Under the pieces are notes generated by a model. It was not told where the DNA came from, did not search any database, and saw nothing but the letters and a program-made list of their open reading frames with translations. The translations under genes were made by a program, and so were the position numbers. Source: Anastatus disparis (taxonomy: Eukaryota > Arthropoda > Insecta > Hymenoptera > Eupelmidae). From it: a DNA stretch of 64,000 bases. Positions 1-13,563 of this stretch are shown one piece after another; the first letter of the stretch is position 1; each line of letters begins with the position of its first letter. Where the stretch lies: NCBI GenBank assembly GCA_017163975.1, contig JAFFSR010000227.1, positions 8,732,501 to 8,796,500 of the forward strand, written 5' to 3'.

Positions 1-2020
1 CGCCATCTCTGACGCTTCCACCAGGAGATAAAGAACAATAAAACAATTCACCAAACAGACTGACGCACGCTCCAAACCACACAAACCTCTTTCTCAATTT
101 TATTAAATAAAACGCGCAGTTAAAAGCACTCTGGGCTCATAACCTGTTAAATAATTAATAAAAGCAGAGCACAATTTATATTAAAAGAAAAGTATTTATT
201 TAATCAATACAAGAGTAACTTAATTAAATGATCTCTCTATACAATAATGAAATACAAGCTCTGACTTTAACAGACGGACTTGAACTGAACTGAACGACGA
301 CGAGACGCAACTTGATTCTCTTCAACTGTCTACTAAAATATTCTCAATAGGTGGCGACACCTAGTATGAGTGTGTATATTTTCAACAAAAAATAAAAGAA
401 TTCGAAAAAAAAAGAATCTCTAAAAAATTAGTCTTTTGTCATTTCAATCCGCTTTATGCCATGTACTTCATTCTGTCTCTCGTGCGTCGATCTTTCGTAC
501 AGTACCTTTTGTAGCACATAGTCGCTGTCCATTTCCGTTGGTATAATAGTTGCCGCTGGAGTTTTCAGCTTCTGTTACATCCAATGGGCTTTGCCATGGT
601 CATACCATACATATATATATGTAACACAAAAGAGAAAAAGCTACAGTACACGTTTCCTCGCGAAAGAACACAAAATTAACGCGAATACCCTTTTTCAAGC
701 AGCTACCCCACCGGAAGCCTTGTTACTTTCTCTCTGATTATATACGTACAGAGTGTCGACTACATTTTTTTTTTTGCTTTTTTTTTTACCTTTAATGCTT
801 TTTACTGTATTCCGCTCTTTTGTTTCCGGTGGCGCACTCCTATCTTTCTCATTACTCCCGCTTTGTCTTTCGATTGTCATTCATGTGTTTGCAGCAAGAA
901 CGTTTGCTAGCTACATTTTTTTCTCTTCTCTGTTTTTTTTTTGTGAAAACGGGTCTACGTTAAACGCTGGATATTAAATATTTAAAGTTGAACTTTTTTA
1001 AATTGGACATGATAAATGTTTTTAAGACAAACTTTTTATTGCTGAAGTAGTTTACTCATTTTTTAAAGTTATTGTTTGTTTTAATTTTTTATTAATATAT
1101 TTTAAACAAATGTTAATTTTTATTTAATTACATTTAAGCATAAAATTTAACAGTAGCTTGAAAAATAAATTATAATGATTTTAATCAATACAGAATAATT
1201 TTATAATATAATAGTGTAAGTTACACAATAATCCTATTGAAAGCATTTAGAATTTAAAAGAATGAACTATTTATTCGAACTAAAATCTTTTACGTTCAAA
1301 AAAGTAACTAAAATAGGATTTTACGATAAAAAAAAGTCGTTAAAATGTTTAAAAAAAAAAGTCCAAAAATAAGGAGTAATAAAAGAATAGTATTGGAAAA
1401 AGCCGGAGGGGGAAAGAGGTTTATATAGGTCAAGCTTACGTACGTGCGTACATGAAATCCGAGCAAGTCCAAAAAGGGGTATAACATTTACCCCCTCCCG
1501 CTCCCCCCCCCTCCTGTTTCACTGTACACACGTACGAAGAAATTTATATGGAATCGAAAATGGAAACGGGGGGATGAAGCTCGTAACGGGAAGAGTGAGA
1601 GAAGCCATCGATGCCCATAACAACATCCGCTTATAAGCCAAGCCAATAGCGGTGTGACCAAATTGCGCTCGGACTTTTCAATCGACTCTATAGCCGATTT
1701 TCGGGATTTCCGAATGATGGGAAATCGCTGTAGCCATGGAGGATTAAACTAGCTCCATACTCCTTTTACGTTGAAACAAAAAGTATGAGCATGAGATTTT
1801 TCGTTTTTTTTTTTTTTTTTGAGTACGTACGTGCTAACGATATCGTATAATGTTGCTGCTTACGTAATATATAGTGGCGTGACTGTTAGCTGTTTAACTT
1901 TTATTTTTCGTTTTGATTTACACTTGAATGTTTTTTTTTTAATATTGAATATCTTTATATTATATTTGAGAAATATATAATTAAAACTGTCTTAAAGTGA
2001 TATAATTTATCAATTCATGA
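1..2020. other. Gene-free flank, left end
   Basis: AT-rich DNA with two islands that are richer in CpG and pyrimidine tracts, at about 430-960 and 1410-1860. The second holds a C-run around 1493-1514. No exon with splice signals and no RNA gene was recognised. Confidence 0.55.
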
Positions 2021-2218
2021 GGTCTTCAATAGCTCACTCGGTAGAGCGATGGATTCGCAACCGGAGGGCCTGAGTTCGAATCCCGCTCTCGGCCGAATGA
2101 TATAAGCACCACTGTACGTTACATGTGCTTTTTTACGAATACATTTAGAAACCTCCGTTGCTAATTAGCATCTAATAATAGCATAAATACAGCAACGTTA
2201 AACAAAATAAAAAAAAAT
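2021..2218 (+). mobile_element. tRNA-derived SINE, copy 1
   Basis: The head has an A-box-like AGCTCACTCGGTAGAGCGAT and the B box GAGTTCGAATCCCGCTCTCG. The body carries AAGCACCACTGTACGTTACA and GCTAATTAGCATC. The 3' end is ACGTTAAACAAAAT plus an A-run. The family body recurs seven more times in the window. Confidence 0.88.
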
Positions 2219-3957
2219 ATAAAAAATAATTAAAGTTTAAATTAATCTCATTTTTTTTCTAATCCAGATTTTTATCAATTTTATCAAAATTATTATAATA
2301 TATTAATAACAGTTTAACTGATGAATAATTACAAATGTCATTAAATTTCAATTATAAGCATCGTTTGTTTTACTAATATAATTTTTTTTATTCATAATTT
2401 TGAATAACTTTTTAAATTATATAATACTGAAATCTTGATTAGAAATTAAGTTCGATGATTATCAGAAACTACTTTTTAGATTCAAATGTCTAGTCAATAA
2501 CTTTTTTCCCTTTCTTCTTTTTATTAAAATTATTGTCGTTAATTTAATTTTGATGCATTTTTATTGGATAAAACTTCAAATTGAACTTTAAAAAATATAA
2601 TAAAAAATATAATAGGTTTGATTTTGTATCTTGTCTACACTTTAAAAAAAAACATATAAGTTATACTAAAATGATTCAAATACGAATCTCTGATAAGATT
2701 AAAGTCTTCGTATTCAATTACAGAAAAAACTTCTTGAACATGATAAAATTGTATTTTGCAAAAAAATAAATAGAATAAATTGATAGAATACAATATATTT
2801 ATAGAGAAGTATTTTGAGCAATAATTTACTAACAATTATAACTTAAACATCAAACTTTAAAAATGTTCATATTTTAAATTAAATATAAAAACATGTGTAC
2901 TGACAAGCGGAATCATTAAAATAATTTTTTTTAAATGTATGATTATTAAAAACATGTTTCCGTATTCTTTGTTATTGATTTATATTCAATAAAATAATGA
3001 GTTTTTATGTAAAATTGAGAATACACATCCTCTTTTCTCGGGATAAAAATTGATTATTTACAGAGTATTCACATTGAATGTAACGTATTAATTGTAAATA
3101 TTATTAAAACAATACAAGCATAGTTTGCTTACAATGGATTCAACAAAATTTTTGCTATTTAATCATTTTAACTAAATTTTTTATTTCTATAGTATAACAT
3201 CGAAGTTTTATTTAAATGTAGGGCAACTTTTAATTGAAACTGTAATTTTAATACTTTTGATCAATGTTACAGTGAATGTTGGTTGCTTATTGATAAATAC
3301 CATCAACAATATCGTAAGCTTGTTTTAGCGTAACAAACCAATTAAAAAAAATTATAAGCAAGTTTTAAAATGAAATTTTCTCTGTCTATATCATTACGAT
3401 ATACATCCAATTAAAATTTTTTATCTCAATTTCAATCAACATCGTAGAGCTATTGTAAAAAAGCAGTAAAGTTTAAAAAATGTTTCCAAAAACTAGCAAA
3501 CATCCATTCCATTCGCGAATAGCTGATAAACTATTCAAAGCTCAATCCCAGTAAATCAATATTAACGTCAGTTAAAAAAAAAGGAATATTAAAGGTTTCA
3601 AGAAGATTAAATGTACTTTGATGAAAAGCTAACGGTTCGTTAGTATCAGCCAATAATTTCAATTTCATAAAGAGCGCTCTACATTTCCGTCCAAATCTCT
3701 CAATTTCACGTGTAACAAACGTGAAACGTCAAAAATCTCGTTATGCAGAGAGAAAAAATAATAAAGAATTTCGTCGGAACAAAAATGGATGCATCGAATG
3801 TTGTTACGTACACGCGTACGCGCACACGTAAACACGACAAACAATTAGCAAATAATCAAATGTAACGTTAAACTCAACGGGCATCGTATTAGCGTTATGA
3901 GTAATTCGACTATAATTTGAATTTAAAATAATTGACACCCGAAATAGTCCGGCGCTT
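2219..3957. other. Gene-free AT-rich stretch
   Basis: Homopolymer-rich. A short island with GTACACGCGTACGCGCACAC sits at 3640-3900. Nothing else recognised. Confidence 0.55.
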
Positions 3958-4855
3958 CCCTGGTAGAAATTTGAACATTAAAAATGGTGTAAACAACAAT
4001 TTATGACCATTTTCAATAGTAATATTTTGTCATGTCAATATTGGCGAATAAATGGCAATCTTTTGCTGAATCTGCAGAGCTCAAATTTTTTGGTATATTG
4101 GTTAGCATCTTATAGGCAAAAAATGCTAATATAAAAATGTTGTTCAAAATTTTCGTATTTAGCCAAAAAAATACGCATTTTAAGTAAACGGAAAGAAAAA
4201 ATCAGTAACAGCTATCTAAAAATTAGGTAAACTGTGGACAACTTTTTTTGACTAGTTATATAACTTTTTAGTAATGAGTCCTTAATTTTTCAGATCATAG
4301 GTAAAATCATAACCTCACTTTTGCCACGTGGCGAGAAAATATAGATTAGTATTTATTCACATTCCTTCGTCAATGTTTATTTTTATTGGAATTTATAAAA
4401 ATAAAAATAATATTAAATTTTCTTAAAATAAAAATATGAAACGCAGTACGAAACGAGTATAAAAATATCGTTTTTTAAAATAATAAATGGAAAATTTGAT
4501 TAATCGTTTAAAAATAACCTCTAACAATCCGATCACAACTCAAAATATACGCGCGAATATATTAACAAAAGTGATTCTATTAATGATTAATGATAACTTT
4601 GAAGAAAAAACCTTAAATGATTCTTAATAGTAATCAATTAGAGCACAATTTGATAGACTCTACTGTTAACTATCTATATTCAAATAATAGTGGATCAGAC
4701 TCAACATTTTATTAGCATTTTTTAGCACTATGAAGGTTGAAAAAAACGTTTCATATTAGTTCAAATAATGGCCATAAAACATTCCCATTTTCTGCTCTTC
4801 ACTTTAAAGAAATGGCCATAAAATGGTAGAAAAAGCGTTTCATTTTCTACCAGGG
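3958..4855 (+). mobile_element. CCCTGG-type terminal-inverted-repeat element, copy A
   Basis: 898 bp from CCCTGGTAGAAATTTGAACA to CATTTTCTACCAGGG, with TT on both sides. The perfect terminal inverted repeat is about 12 bp. ATGGCCATAAAATGG-type motifs repeat inside, near the right end. No transposase frame. It shares both ends with the 158-bp copy B in OBP 5 and the terminal 12-15 bp with copy C. Confidence 0.82.
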
Positions 4856-6072
4856 TTGTTATTAATTTAATCGCTGCACGCGAAACTTTGATCGTGTAAT
4901 TTTATAACGCGATATCAAATGACTCTTTAAATTTGCTAAGTAAATAGAGGGGAAAAGAATTTTCTTACACGGAGTAATTCACGTGCACCGCCTCGTACGA
5001 CGTGCTTTCGTGTAAGTTATAATTACTGCTGACTCAATTTACAAAGTCGTAAAGTTTAATATTTAATTAATTGCTATTATTATAGTTTCATCGTGTTTCG
5101 CGAAAATTTTATCATAATTATTTATGATTATTAAATAATATTGGAATAATTTAGTTTTAATTTGAATTCGTTAGGTTCAGAGTGTGGATATCAAAAAGTG
5201 AGTTCAAACCTTTGTGATATGGAAAGAAAAAAAAATATAGGAATAGAATCGATTAAATTTTATTATATTTCATGTATTAATTATGACCTAATAAATTTAA
5301 AAGTATTTTGTTTATTTTCAACTTATTTTATTGATTTTAATGGTATAAAAAATATTGAAATAAAGTTTTTCTTTTAATTATAACTACAAGGAATACATTT
5401 TTAAAATTTAGAGCGATGAAGACTTACTTAAAAAGAAAGTTTTTTCTTCGATTTAAAAGTTTTAGTTTAAAAAAAAGGGACAAAAGAGAAAATAAAAAAT
5501 AATAAAAGTTAGCAATTTTTGTCTTTGAAATTCCGGTTACATAGCAAACTTTAAAATTATATCGACAATTCTCTCAAAACAAATTCATAATCGAGTACAG
5601 ACACGAGGAAAGTTTCCTTCTCTAGCTTCCGTTCATAAGTTCTTAAGTTTTTAGTGCTGAGACTTTTGGCTCGTAACAGTCCTCTTTTCTCTTTCGCTCT
5701 CCTAACTGTTTTCATTTTTTTTTTTTTCTCTTTTTCTCGATTTTTTCTCTTTTCCTCTCTTAGACGCCTAGTGCCCGATTACATTGTTTTTTCCTTTTAG
5801 CGAACTTGAAAGCGGAAAAGAGCGAAACTTGACCGTTTCATTGGCCGGCAAAAGTCAGGGAGAGAAAATTATGTCCGAGAATAACGTTGATGGCAGACGG
5901 TGCGTAAAATCTAAGTCTTATTTTAGAAAACGTTTTCAAGAGACTATTTTAAAAATATAACAAATTCGTTACTATTGAAAATAACGAATGTAACATTTTT
6001 ATTCTTAATTTTTAAAGTTATAAATTTTTAAATCTTTATAAAAAAGATATCTCATCTTGAAACTGTACTTCA
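4856..6072. other. Gene-free stretch with an island at 5.58-5.90 kb
   Basis: AT-rich, then a CT-rich island around 5590-5900. Short open frames here have no cysteine pattern, signal peptide or splice context. Confidence 0.5.
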
Positions 6073-6259
6073 TTTTTTTTTTTTATTTTATTTAACGTCG
6101 CTGTATTTATGCTATCATTGAGATGCTAATTAGCGACGGAGATCGTCAGTGTGTTTGTGAACAAAGCACATGTATCGTATATATAGTGGTGCTTGTACCA
6201 ACCGGCCAAGAGCGGGATTCGAACTCGGATCTCCGAGATTACGAAGCCACTGACGACCT
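6073..6259 (-). mobile_element. tRNA-derived SINE, copy 2, A box deleted
   Basis: Reverse orientation: poly(T), ATTTAACGTCGCTGTATTT, GATGCTAATTAGCGACGG and the inverted B box CGGGATTCGAACTCGG. About 20 bp covering the A-box part is missing between GATTACGAA and GCCACTGACGAC. It abuts the inverted repeat array to its right. Confidence 0.85.
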
Positions 6260-6299
6260 ACGAATCTGCAGTATTATATTGATGGTACCTACGAAAACG

Positions 6300-6912
6300 A
6301 TATTAGCTGTGCAATGTACTACGAAAAAAACACTAAAAAAGCCGCGAAAAAACCCATCGAAAAAAGTATTGTGAAAAAACTCATTTAAAAAAGTATCGTG
6401 AAAAAAAATTCATCTTTAAAAGTGCCAAGAAAAAAAATCCATTTACAAAAGTGCCGCGAAAAAAATACTTACTATAAAATTGCCCCGAAAAAAATCACAT
6501 TCTCGAATATGTAGCAAAAAAATATTACTTTTAAAAGTGCAACGATAAAAACCATATAAAAAAAATTATTTATGTGTGTATGTGCATATGTGAATGTGTC
6601 TCTGTGATTCTGTATGTGATTTTTTTTCGTGGCGCTTTTTGTAATAGAATATTTATTTTGTCATTTTTTAATATGAGCCTTTTTTGCTACAATATTAAAA
6701 AATGAAATTTTTTTTGCGGCAAAAAAGATGAATTTTTTTCACGGCACTTTTTAAATAAGATTTTTTTTGAAGTGGTATTTTTTTCGCCGCATATTTGAGA
6801 AGTGATTTTTTTGCGGCATTTTTATAAATGATTTTTTTTGTAGCACTTTTGTAGTATGACTTTTTTTCGTGGCACAATAACGATGGGTTTTTTTCACGGC
6901 TTCTTTTAACGA
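6300..6912. repeat. Large inverted array of about 27-30-bp repeats
   Basis: The left arm (about 6300-6560) repeats GTGCCGCGAAAAAAA-type units separated by CATTT(A)AAAA. The right arm (about 6615-6912) repeats the complement, TTTTTTTCGCGGCAC, with AAATGA spacers. The centre (6560-6615) is a TGTGTATGTGCATATGTG stretch. At least seven units per arm can be seen, all diverged. A transcript across it would fold back on itself. Confidence 0.8.
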
Positions 6913-9559
6913 ATTTTGTCTTTGTAGTTATCATCGATATAACGATAACATTAACAGTGTATTCAAACTCAGGATTACTGATTATGTTGAAATAATTATA
7001 AAAGTATCATGTAATCTTTGCCCATCTAACAGCTAGAAATCATAAAAAAATATCCCTTGTAAATTTAACAAATTCATATAATTAAGATTTTAATTATGTA
7101 TAGTTAAGCTATTTAAAAAATGTAATAATAAAAACGTATTTCAATAATAAAAAAAATAAAGTGGAATATTTCTATGATGGTTGAAAAAATAAAATAATAT
7201 TACATAAATTTTATGTACAAAAATGAATTTCCAATAAATGCTCATATTACTCATTTTCATTTCGCATACACAGAAATCCCATACAATGGATATTTTTCTC
7301 TCAATGATACATTGGATTTAAATTACATAAAAAGAGCACTATAAAAAAATATAATTAATTCCATCGTCAGAAAATTTACTTTCGTATCTTTAATTTACAA
7401 TGAACAGTTATAATACGTTAATCTTGCGCGAAGTGAAAAATCTTCAGTTCATATATAAGAACTGCATCCGTCTTTTCACGCTCTTCATGCATACACATAT
7501 AAAAAGCTTTATTAAAAAAAAAACTTTTTTCGATTTGACATTTAAATTAACTCTATTGAAAGAGTACACAAAGCTATCCCCCCATGTAAACGATTTTTCT
7601 TATACCAACGTGTTAATTTTCTCTCTTTCTCATTCTCTCCCTTTCTATGAAGCTTTCCTGAATGAAATCCATTAAGCGGTGCGATGATTAAAAAAGTAAG
7701 CTTCTTCTTTTCTCTTTTCTTTCTTTCAGCATTCTCTTTACATTATACATGCGCACATTTGGTCCTCTCTTTTGAATGCCGTACTCATTAAAATTCATAA
7801 AATCCTCCTTCTCTTTCGCTTTTTAAACCCTTTTACTCTTTCTTTCTTTCTCTTTCTCACCTTCTTAACGAATTCGGTGCGGCATCGTGCCTGGTCTCTT
7901 TTCACGCGATTTTCAACTCTATCCATTTCTCCTTCTTAAAAACTTCCGTGCTGCATTATCCCTTCCTTCATCCAAAAAAAAACGTGCAGCTACCAACTTG
8001 AAATTAAGCCCAACATATATGCATATACTCTGTCTTATACATATATATATATAAAGAGATGAAGAAGAGAAAAGTAAGAAAAAAGATGCGTAATTTTAAG
8101 AAAAAAAAAATTCACTCTTTTTTTCTACTCATTTCGGTCCATCTCTCTTATACATAGGCCACTTTTAAAAGTCTTGCGAAGATTCAAAAGGGGACATACT
8201 GAGAACTTGAAGTCGTACAGTGAATAGCAAAACGCGGACGAAAGCTTTGCTTTAAGCAAAAGAGAAAACGTATAGATAGAAGTCTTAGAAAGCCTTGACT
8301 AAAAAAAAAGAGTAAGAAAAAGAAAGAATTCCATAAAGCTGAATGCTATCTTGAGGGATGCATTGAATGTACAGCCGATTATGAAACTTTGTCCCTTTTG
8401 GTCTTTAAAAAAGATAAAGTGTACCTGAGATTGGCTCTTATTATTTAATTGTAAATAAATTACGTGGATGGGTGATTAAGATAAAAGAAATATGTTTTTA
8501 GTAATATTTGTAAGTAATGATTTAAAAAATTTTGTTTTATTCGAGTAACATTCATCATACCATATAATATTATTGGTGAATTATTTTATAATTTAATTAC
8601 AAAATTTTATATAGAGTTTTTATATTAATTAATAGTTTATATTTAATTCTTAACTAATGAATGTAATCCTTGAAAATAAAGATATTGTAGATGTTTGAAG
8701 AACAACAAAAAGTAGATACTCGTGTTTTTCACAATCAAGAATATTTGTTCAAACCACTAGAAATGTTTTTCACATGTTATATAATATGAAGAAAACTAAA
8801 TTTATTGACATCATTGTTTAATAATTTTAAAGCTATGCAGCATAATAAAAAATATTTTGTAATGCATAATAATTAGCATAGCTTCAAATTCTTTTGATAT
8901 AAACCAAAAAATTTTTTTTCAATTGTAGGATTTTTTTTCTTTTACGATATTAAAAGATATCAATTAATATCAAAATTATGAAGAATTATACATAAATTAA
9001 AATTGACAGTAATTGAATAAGTTATAGAATTTTAATTTTCATTATAGCTGACAATTTTAATAATTATTCTTATTATATCATTTAGTACGAAAATCATCGA
9101 GTCTATATATAATTTTAGCTCTTACTAATATTTTTTATATAAAAAAGTCTCCTAAGTTCCAACTGAATCTGCAATTGAGATTTTCGACAATTGTTCATTC
9201 AGTTAAAATTTTGTGAATCAAGTTGACTGCAGAAAAAAATTCTGATAATTTAAAGTTGTCAGAATTTAATACGTTTCATGAAAAGTACCACTGCACTAAC
9301 ATGTGACTAGAATAAAAAGCCCATAATTAATGTAGTGTACTTCATAACATGTCGTGCTAAATTTTGCAAGCTTAAACTTTCTATAGTCACCTTAATTTAA
9401 AAAAAATTAATTCTCCTATTACTAGATCTCTTCGGCAATACTAAGATGTTTCTATTTAAGATAGAAAAATAATAATTACATTAATTTTATATAAATTAAG
9501 TATATAAAACATAATTCAATCCAAAAAAAAGGTAATTTTCATTTTTTCTGGTGTTTCAA
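6913..9559. other. Gene-free stretch with an island at 7.4-8.4 kb
   Basis: The island consists of TCTCTTTC-type tracts with scattered CpG. The remainder is AT-rich. No exon recognised. Confidence 0.5.
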
Positions 9560-9760
9560 TTTTTTTATGTTATTTAACGTCACTGTATTTGTGCTATTAT
9601 TGCGATGCTAATTAGCGACGGAGGTCATCAGTGTGTTTGTGAACAAAGCATATATATATCGTATACAGTGGGCTTGTATCATTCGGCTGCGAGCGGGATT
9701 CGAACTCGGTACCTCGAGATTACGAATCCATCGCTCTACCGACTAAGCCACTGATACCTC
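9560..9760 (-). mobile_element. tRNA-derived SINE, copy 3
   Basis: Full-length reverse copy: ATTTAACGTCACTGTATTTG at the tail side, GCTAATTAGCGACGG in the body, and an intact inverted B box and A box (TCGCTCTACCGACTAAGCC) at the right end. Confidence 0.9.
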
Positions 9761-12700
9761 GAAATAAATAGCTACTGGATCGTAATACAAATTACCAGTG
9801 TATAATAATCATCGAGTAATTTATAAAAATTTATTTCATCATCATCATTTTCGATATAAAATAACAGCGTGAAATACAAATATAATTCATCTCGGCGACG
9901 TCTAGATAAATCTCGAATAAATATCTGATTTTTCAAAATCATCGCACGTCATATTTCTTCTTGCAAAGTGATTTCATTTCCATGAACAATTTTCACTAGA
10001 GACTACATATACACATAATCCCATATGTATAACTCAGCGTATCTAGAATAAAGAGAAGGTAAGAAGATAAAAAAAAAGAAGCATCGCCAACTGCGAGGGT
10101 AAGTCAACAAAAAAAAAAACAAGTAAAAAAAAAGAAAATTTTTTTTTTTTCTATAAAAGAAAAGAAAGAAGCGAAGAGAGAAATAAACAGACACATAGAG
10201 AGATTTATATAATGTTCTTTCTCCGGAACTTCATGCACAAGAAGAAAAGATGCAGTAATATATAACGCTTTCTACAGTCCCTACGGATAACGCGACGATG
10301 AACACCATGTGAATAAGAAAGAAGAAACACCGATGCAAAAGAATATATAGGTCGGTTATACACAAGAGAGAAGAAAAGAAAAGAAAAAAAAAGAGAAGAG
10401 AAAAAAAAAACAAGTCAGTTACAATGTGAGAATGAGGAAGCATAGAGAGAGAGGCGTGATGTATAAACTTGTAGATATGCATATATTTATCATCAGGGGA
10501 ATAAAGTGTAACGTGTTATGTGTGAACTCAAACGTCATTTAATTAATGCTTGGCGCCCGAACTGGAAGAAAAATTTTTTTTATTGTTCGCAAGCTACAAA
10601 GATGAAGAAATTCTCTTGCTGTGCTTATTCCTTCGTTGGAAATCTTGTTCCCTTTTTTTCTACAATTCAGTTGTTTGTACACGACAAGAAAAGTAAATGT
10701 AAAAAAAATCAAGCGAAGTAGAAAGATTACGCGTTTTCTTTAAACCTTTAAATTTTAATTTAAACGCTAACGTAATCCTCTTATAAATTGCAATCAGTAT
10801 TTTGGTTCGAGTCTTTGATGTACAAAGACATCGAAATAATTTGTTTCTGGTTGTAGCGCATTTAAGAGTTTCTCCTGTAAGTAGCGCCGTTTCGAATGCT
10901 TTGTGTAATTATTTCCTTACTGTCGCATAATTAACGGTGTATACATTATAGGATTTAGTTGGCGTATTTGAGCACGCTATTAAATAATATTTCAAATGAA
11001 AAAGAAAGGTTGAATTTCAATATAATTATAATTTTGTTAATATAAAATTTTTTCACTTTTATATAAAATGATTGTGAAGTAATCCTATCTTTTTAACACA
11101 GCCTTTTTTTATTAAATATGTTAATATTTCATTGCGAAGATTAATAGTAAAGTCATCTTTATGTTTTTGAATTACAGTATTCAATAAACTTTGAACAAAA
11201 ATGAAAAATAATATGAAATTTTAATACGATTTACACTTTACAAATAAATCTAATTGATTAATATCGTGAAAGATTTATTATTGAAAATTAATTATTGTCA
11301 CAAGTAAAAATAAAAGTTCTCAGAACACGAAGAAAAATTCTATAGGAAAAATAATTATATTACATTATAATCTTAAGACAGACTTGATCCTGTACAAAAA
11401 TTACTAATTATGTATTAACAATTGCCATAAATGTAGTGAATGAAAAATAGTAAATTTTCTTCCTATGACTTTCAAAGCAAAAAATCTTTAACTGATTTTT
11501 AATTCAAAGTTTAGATATTTTTATATTTTTAAAATAATTTAATTATTATGTAAAAACAATAAGATACATATTTCTCCTATCTATGTCCTGTCTATGAAAG
11601 TGACTGCAAAAGGATTCATAATATAAGATTTTGTTTTCACCGTAAAAGAACTATATAGTGCCTGTTAATTAAGTTCGAATAAAAAGCAAAGAATTTTTAC
11701 AGATGTTTGTTTAGCGAAAAAAGAAAGTATAAAAGAAAGAAAAACAAAACAACACTAACAAACATTGCACTTAGCAAGCGATAATTCAACTTGGTAAAAG
11801 AAAACACTTGCAGCGTAATAACTTTTCATTTGTAAAAAGCCAGGGGGCATCAAAAGCTGGAGGAAATTAAAAGTTATGTAGCTACTTAACGACGAGAACG
11901 ACCGCGGAATGCCAACCGCGTGCCGTTCTGTGTCATGAAAACAGAAAATTGCTCTGCCCCAGCTGCACCATCAACTTCTTTTTTTTTTCTTCTTCTTCTT
12001 TAAACCTTCGAAAAAAAAAGAAAAGAATGAAAGAAAAAGGTTAAAATTAAAAAAAGAGAAATAATAAAAGTTTAAAATGAAGAATAAAAGGAATAAAGAA
12101 GAAAGAAAAAAAACGAAGCTAAAGTATACGTAATTAAAAATGAAAACGAAAAAGATATAGTACATCTATCCATTACTTTTAGGTCGTATTCACGAAAGAG
12201 AAGCCAGTGACTCGGTACAAAGAGCAAAGTGCATAATTTCCGGGTGACCCTTCAAAATGAGATCTTTCAACACACCACCAGTCCACATACGCACATATAT
12301 ATATACGTACGTATGTCTATGTTTCATCCTCTTTTTCTCTTTCATCCCTCTCCTCTTCGTTTCTTTTTTTTTTTCTTTTTCGCTTAGTTTTAGACCGAGA
12401 GGAAAGCGCATACTTTAAATTACGGCAATTTCGCGCCCGAGAAAACCTCGCGCCAATCTTTCTTTCTCTCTTCCATTCGTTTTCTTGTTTTTTTCTTCGT
12501 CGTATGTAGATATACAGACGCTTGTATCCATGTGTGCTCATATGTGGTAGCGTATACGCGAACAGATGAGGTCTTTGAAATCCCTTTCAGGCAGCCAACT
12601 AACGACCAATTCCTGTCTCAATCGAACTAGTTTTGCGAGCCCTAGTGTCACTTTCTGTGTTGTAAAGTTCTGCTTTTCGATGCTCAAAAGCAAGACTAGC

Positions 12701-13357
12701 ACTAGGTGGCTTGATTTTCCTCGGAATTTTCCAACGTTGATTCACCATCGGTTCTTTGACGATGTTAAAAGCTATCAATTCGAAAAAAAAGAAGAAGAAA
12801 GGAGAAAAAAAAAAATTTGTCAAAGGAATTGCAAGCATGACGAAATTTCAATCGTTTTATAGTAACATGGTTTAATTAAACGTTGAATTACTGTATCTAT
12901 TTGATGAAGGTTCTCATACATAAATTAACGCTTGGAATATTCGAAAAAGGTCACGCAGAGTTGTTTTAACGATTGAAAAGTATTGGAATGAAAACGATAT
13001 AAATTTTATTTGATTTTATAAATAAATTAGATGAGTTTTGAATTTATTTTCTTGTTTTTTTTTTAAATGCTCGTAAAGCACAAATAACGTAAATAGTAAA
13101 TTACATTTACTGATTGCGTTGTAATTAGCAGATGAAATTCACGTCTCTAAATGTCAGCAAATATTTTGAAAAACAAACCGAAAAGTATTTTCAAAAAGCT
13201 TTCATATAAATTATTGCCGTAATTGCTTTTACGAAAAATTTTTGTTTATTTTTATTTTTATGCATGATAAAATTTTTTTTACTGAATTTAACTAGTATAT
13301 TAATCATATTATGATGTGTTTGATGTTGAATTCATTTAAAAATTAAATAGCATTATC
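9761..13357. other. Gene-free stretch with islands at 9.95-10.9 and 11.8-12.8 kb
   Basis: Purine-rich and pyrimidine-rich tracts alternate. A 12-base TGGCGCCCGAAC at about 10550 resembles a tRNA-Lys primer-binding site, but no LTRs flank it. Confidence 0.5.
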
Positions 13358-13563
13358 GAGGTCGTCAGTGGCTCAGTCGGTAGAGCGATGGATTCATAAT
13401 CTCGAGGATCCGAGTTCGAATCCCGCTCTCGGCAGCTGATTGATACAAGCACCACTGTACGTTACATGTGCTTTGTTCACAAACACACTAATGATCTCCG
13501 TCGCTAATTAGCATTACTATGATAGCATAAATACATCGACGTCAAATAAAATTAAAAAAAAAA
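13358..13563 (+). mobile_element. tRNA-derived SINE, copy 4
   Basis: Full length: GTGGCTCAGTCGGTAGAGCG, GAGTTCGAATCCCGCTCTCG, AAGCACCACTGTACGTTACA, CTAATTAGCAT and an A-rich tail. The anticodon-loop-like part reads TTCATAA, close to elongator tRNA-Met. Confidence 0.92.

Noticed and set aside
2021..2095. Possible functional tRNA genes at the SINE heads
   Set aside because: The heads keep A and B boxes, but the anticodon and acceptor stems do not pair well and each is followed by the same SINE body and A-rich tail.
6123..6374. Plus-strand open frame of 83 codons near 6.1-6.4 kb
   Set aside because: It is the SINE read in reverse running into the inverted repeat array.
10549..10562. TGGCGCCCGAAC, like a tRNA-Lys primer-binding site
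   Set aside because: No LTR pair, no terminal CA immediately before it and no gag/pol frames nearby; a 12-base match alone is not enough.
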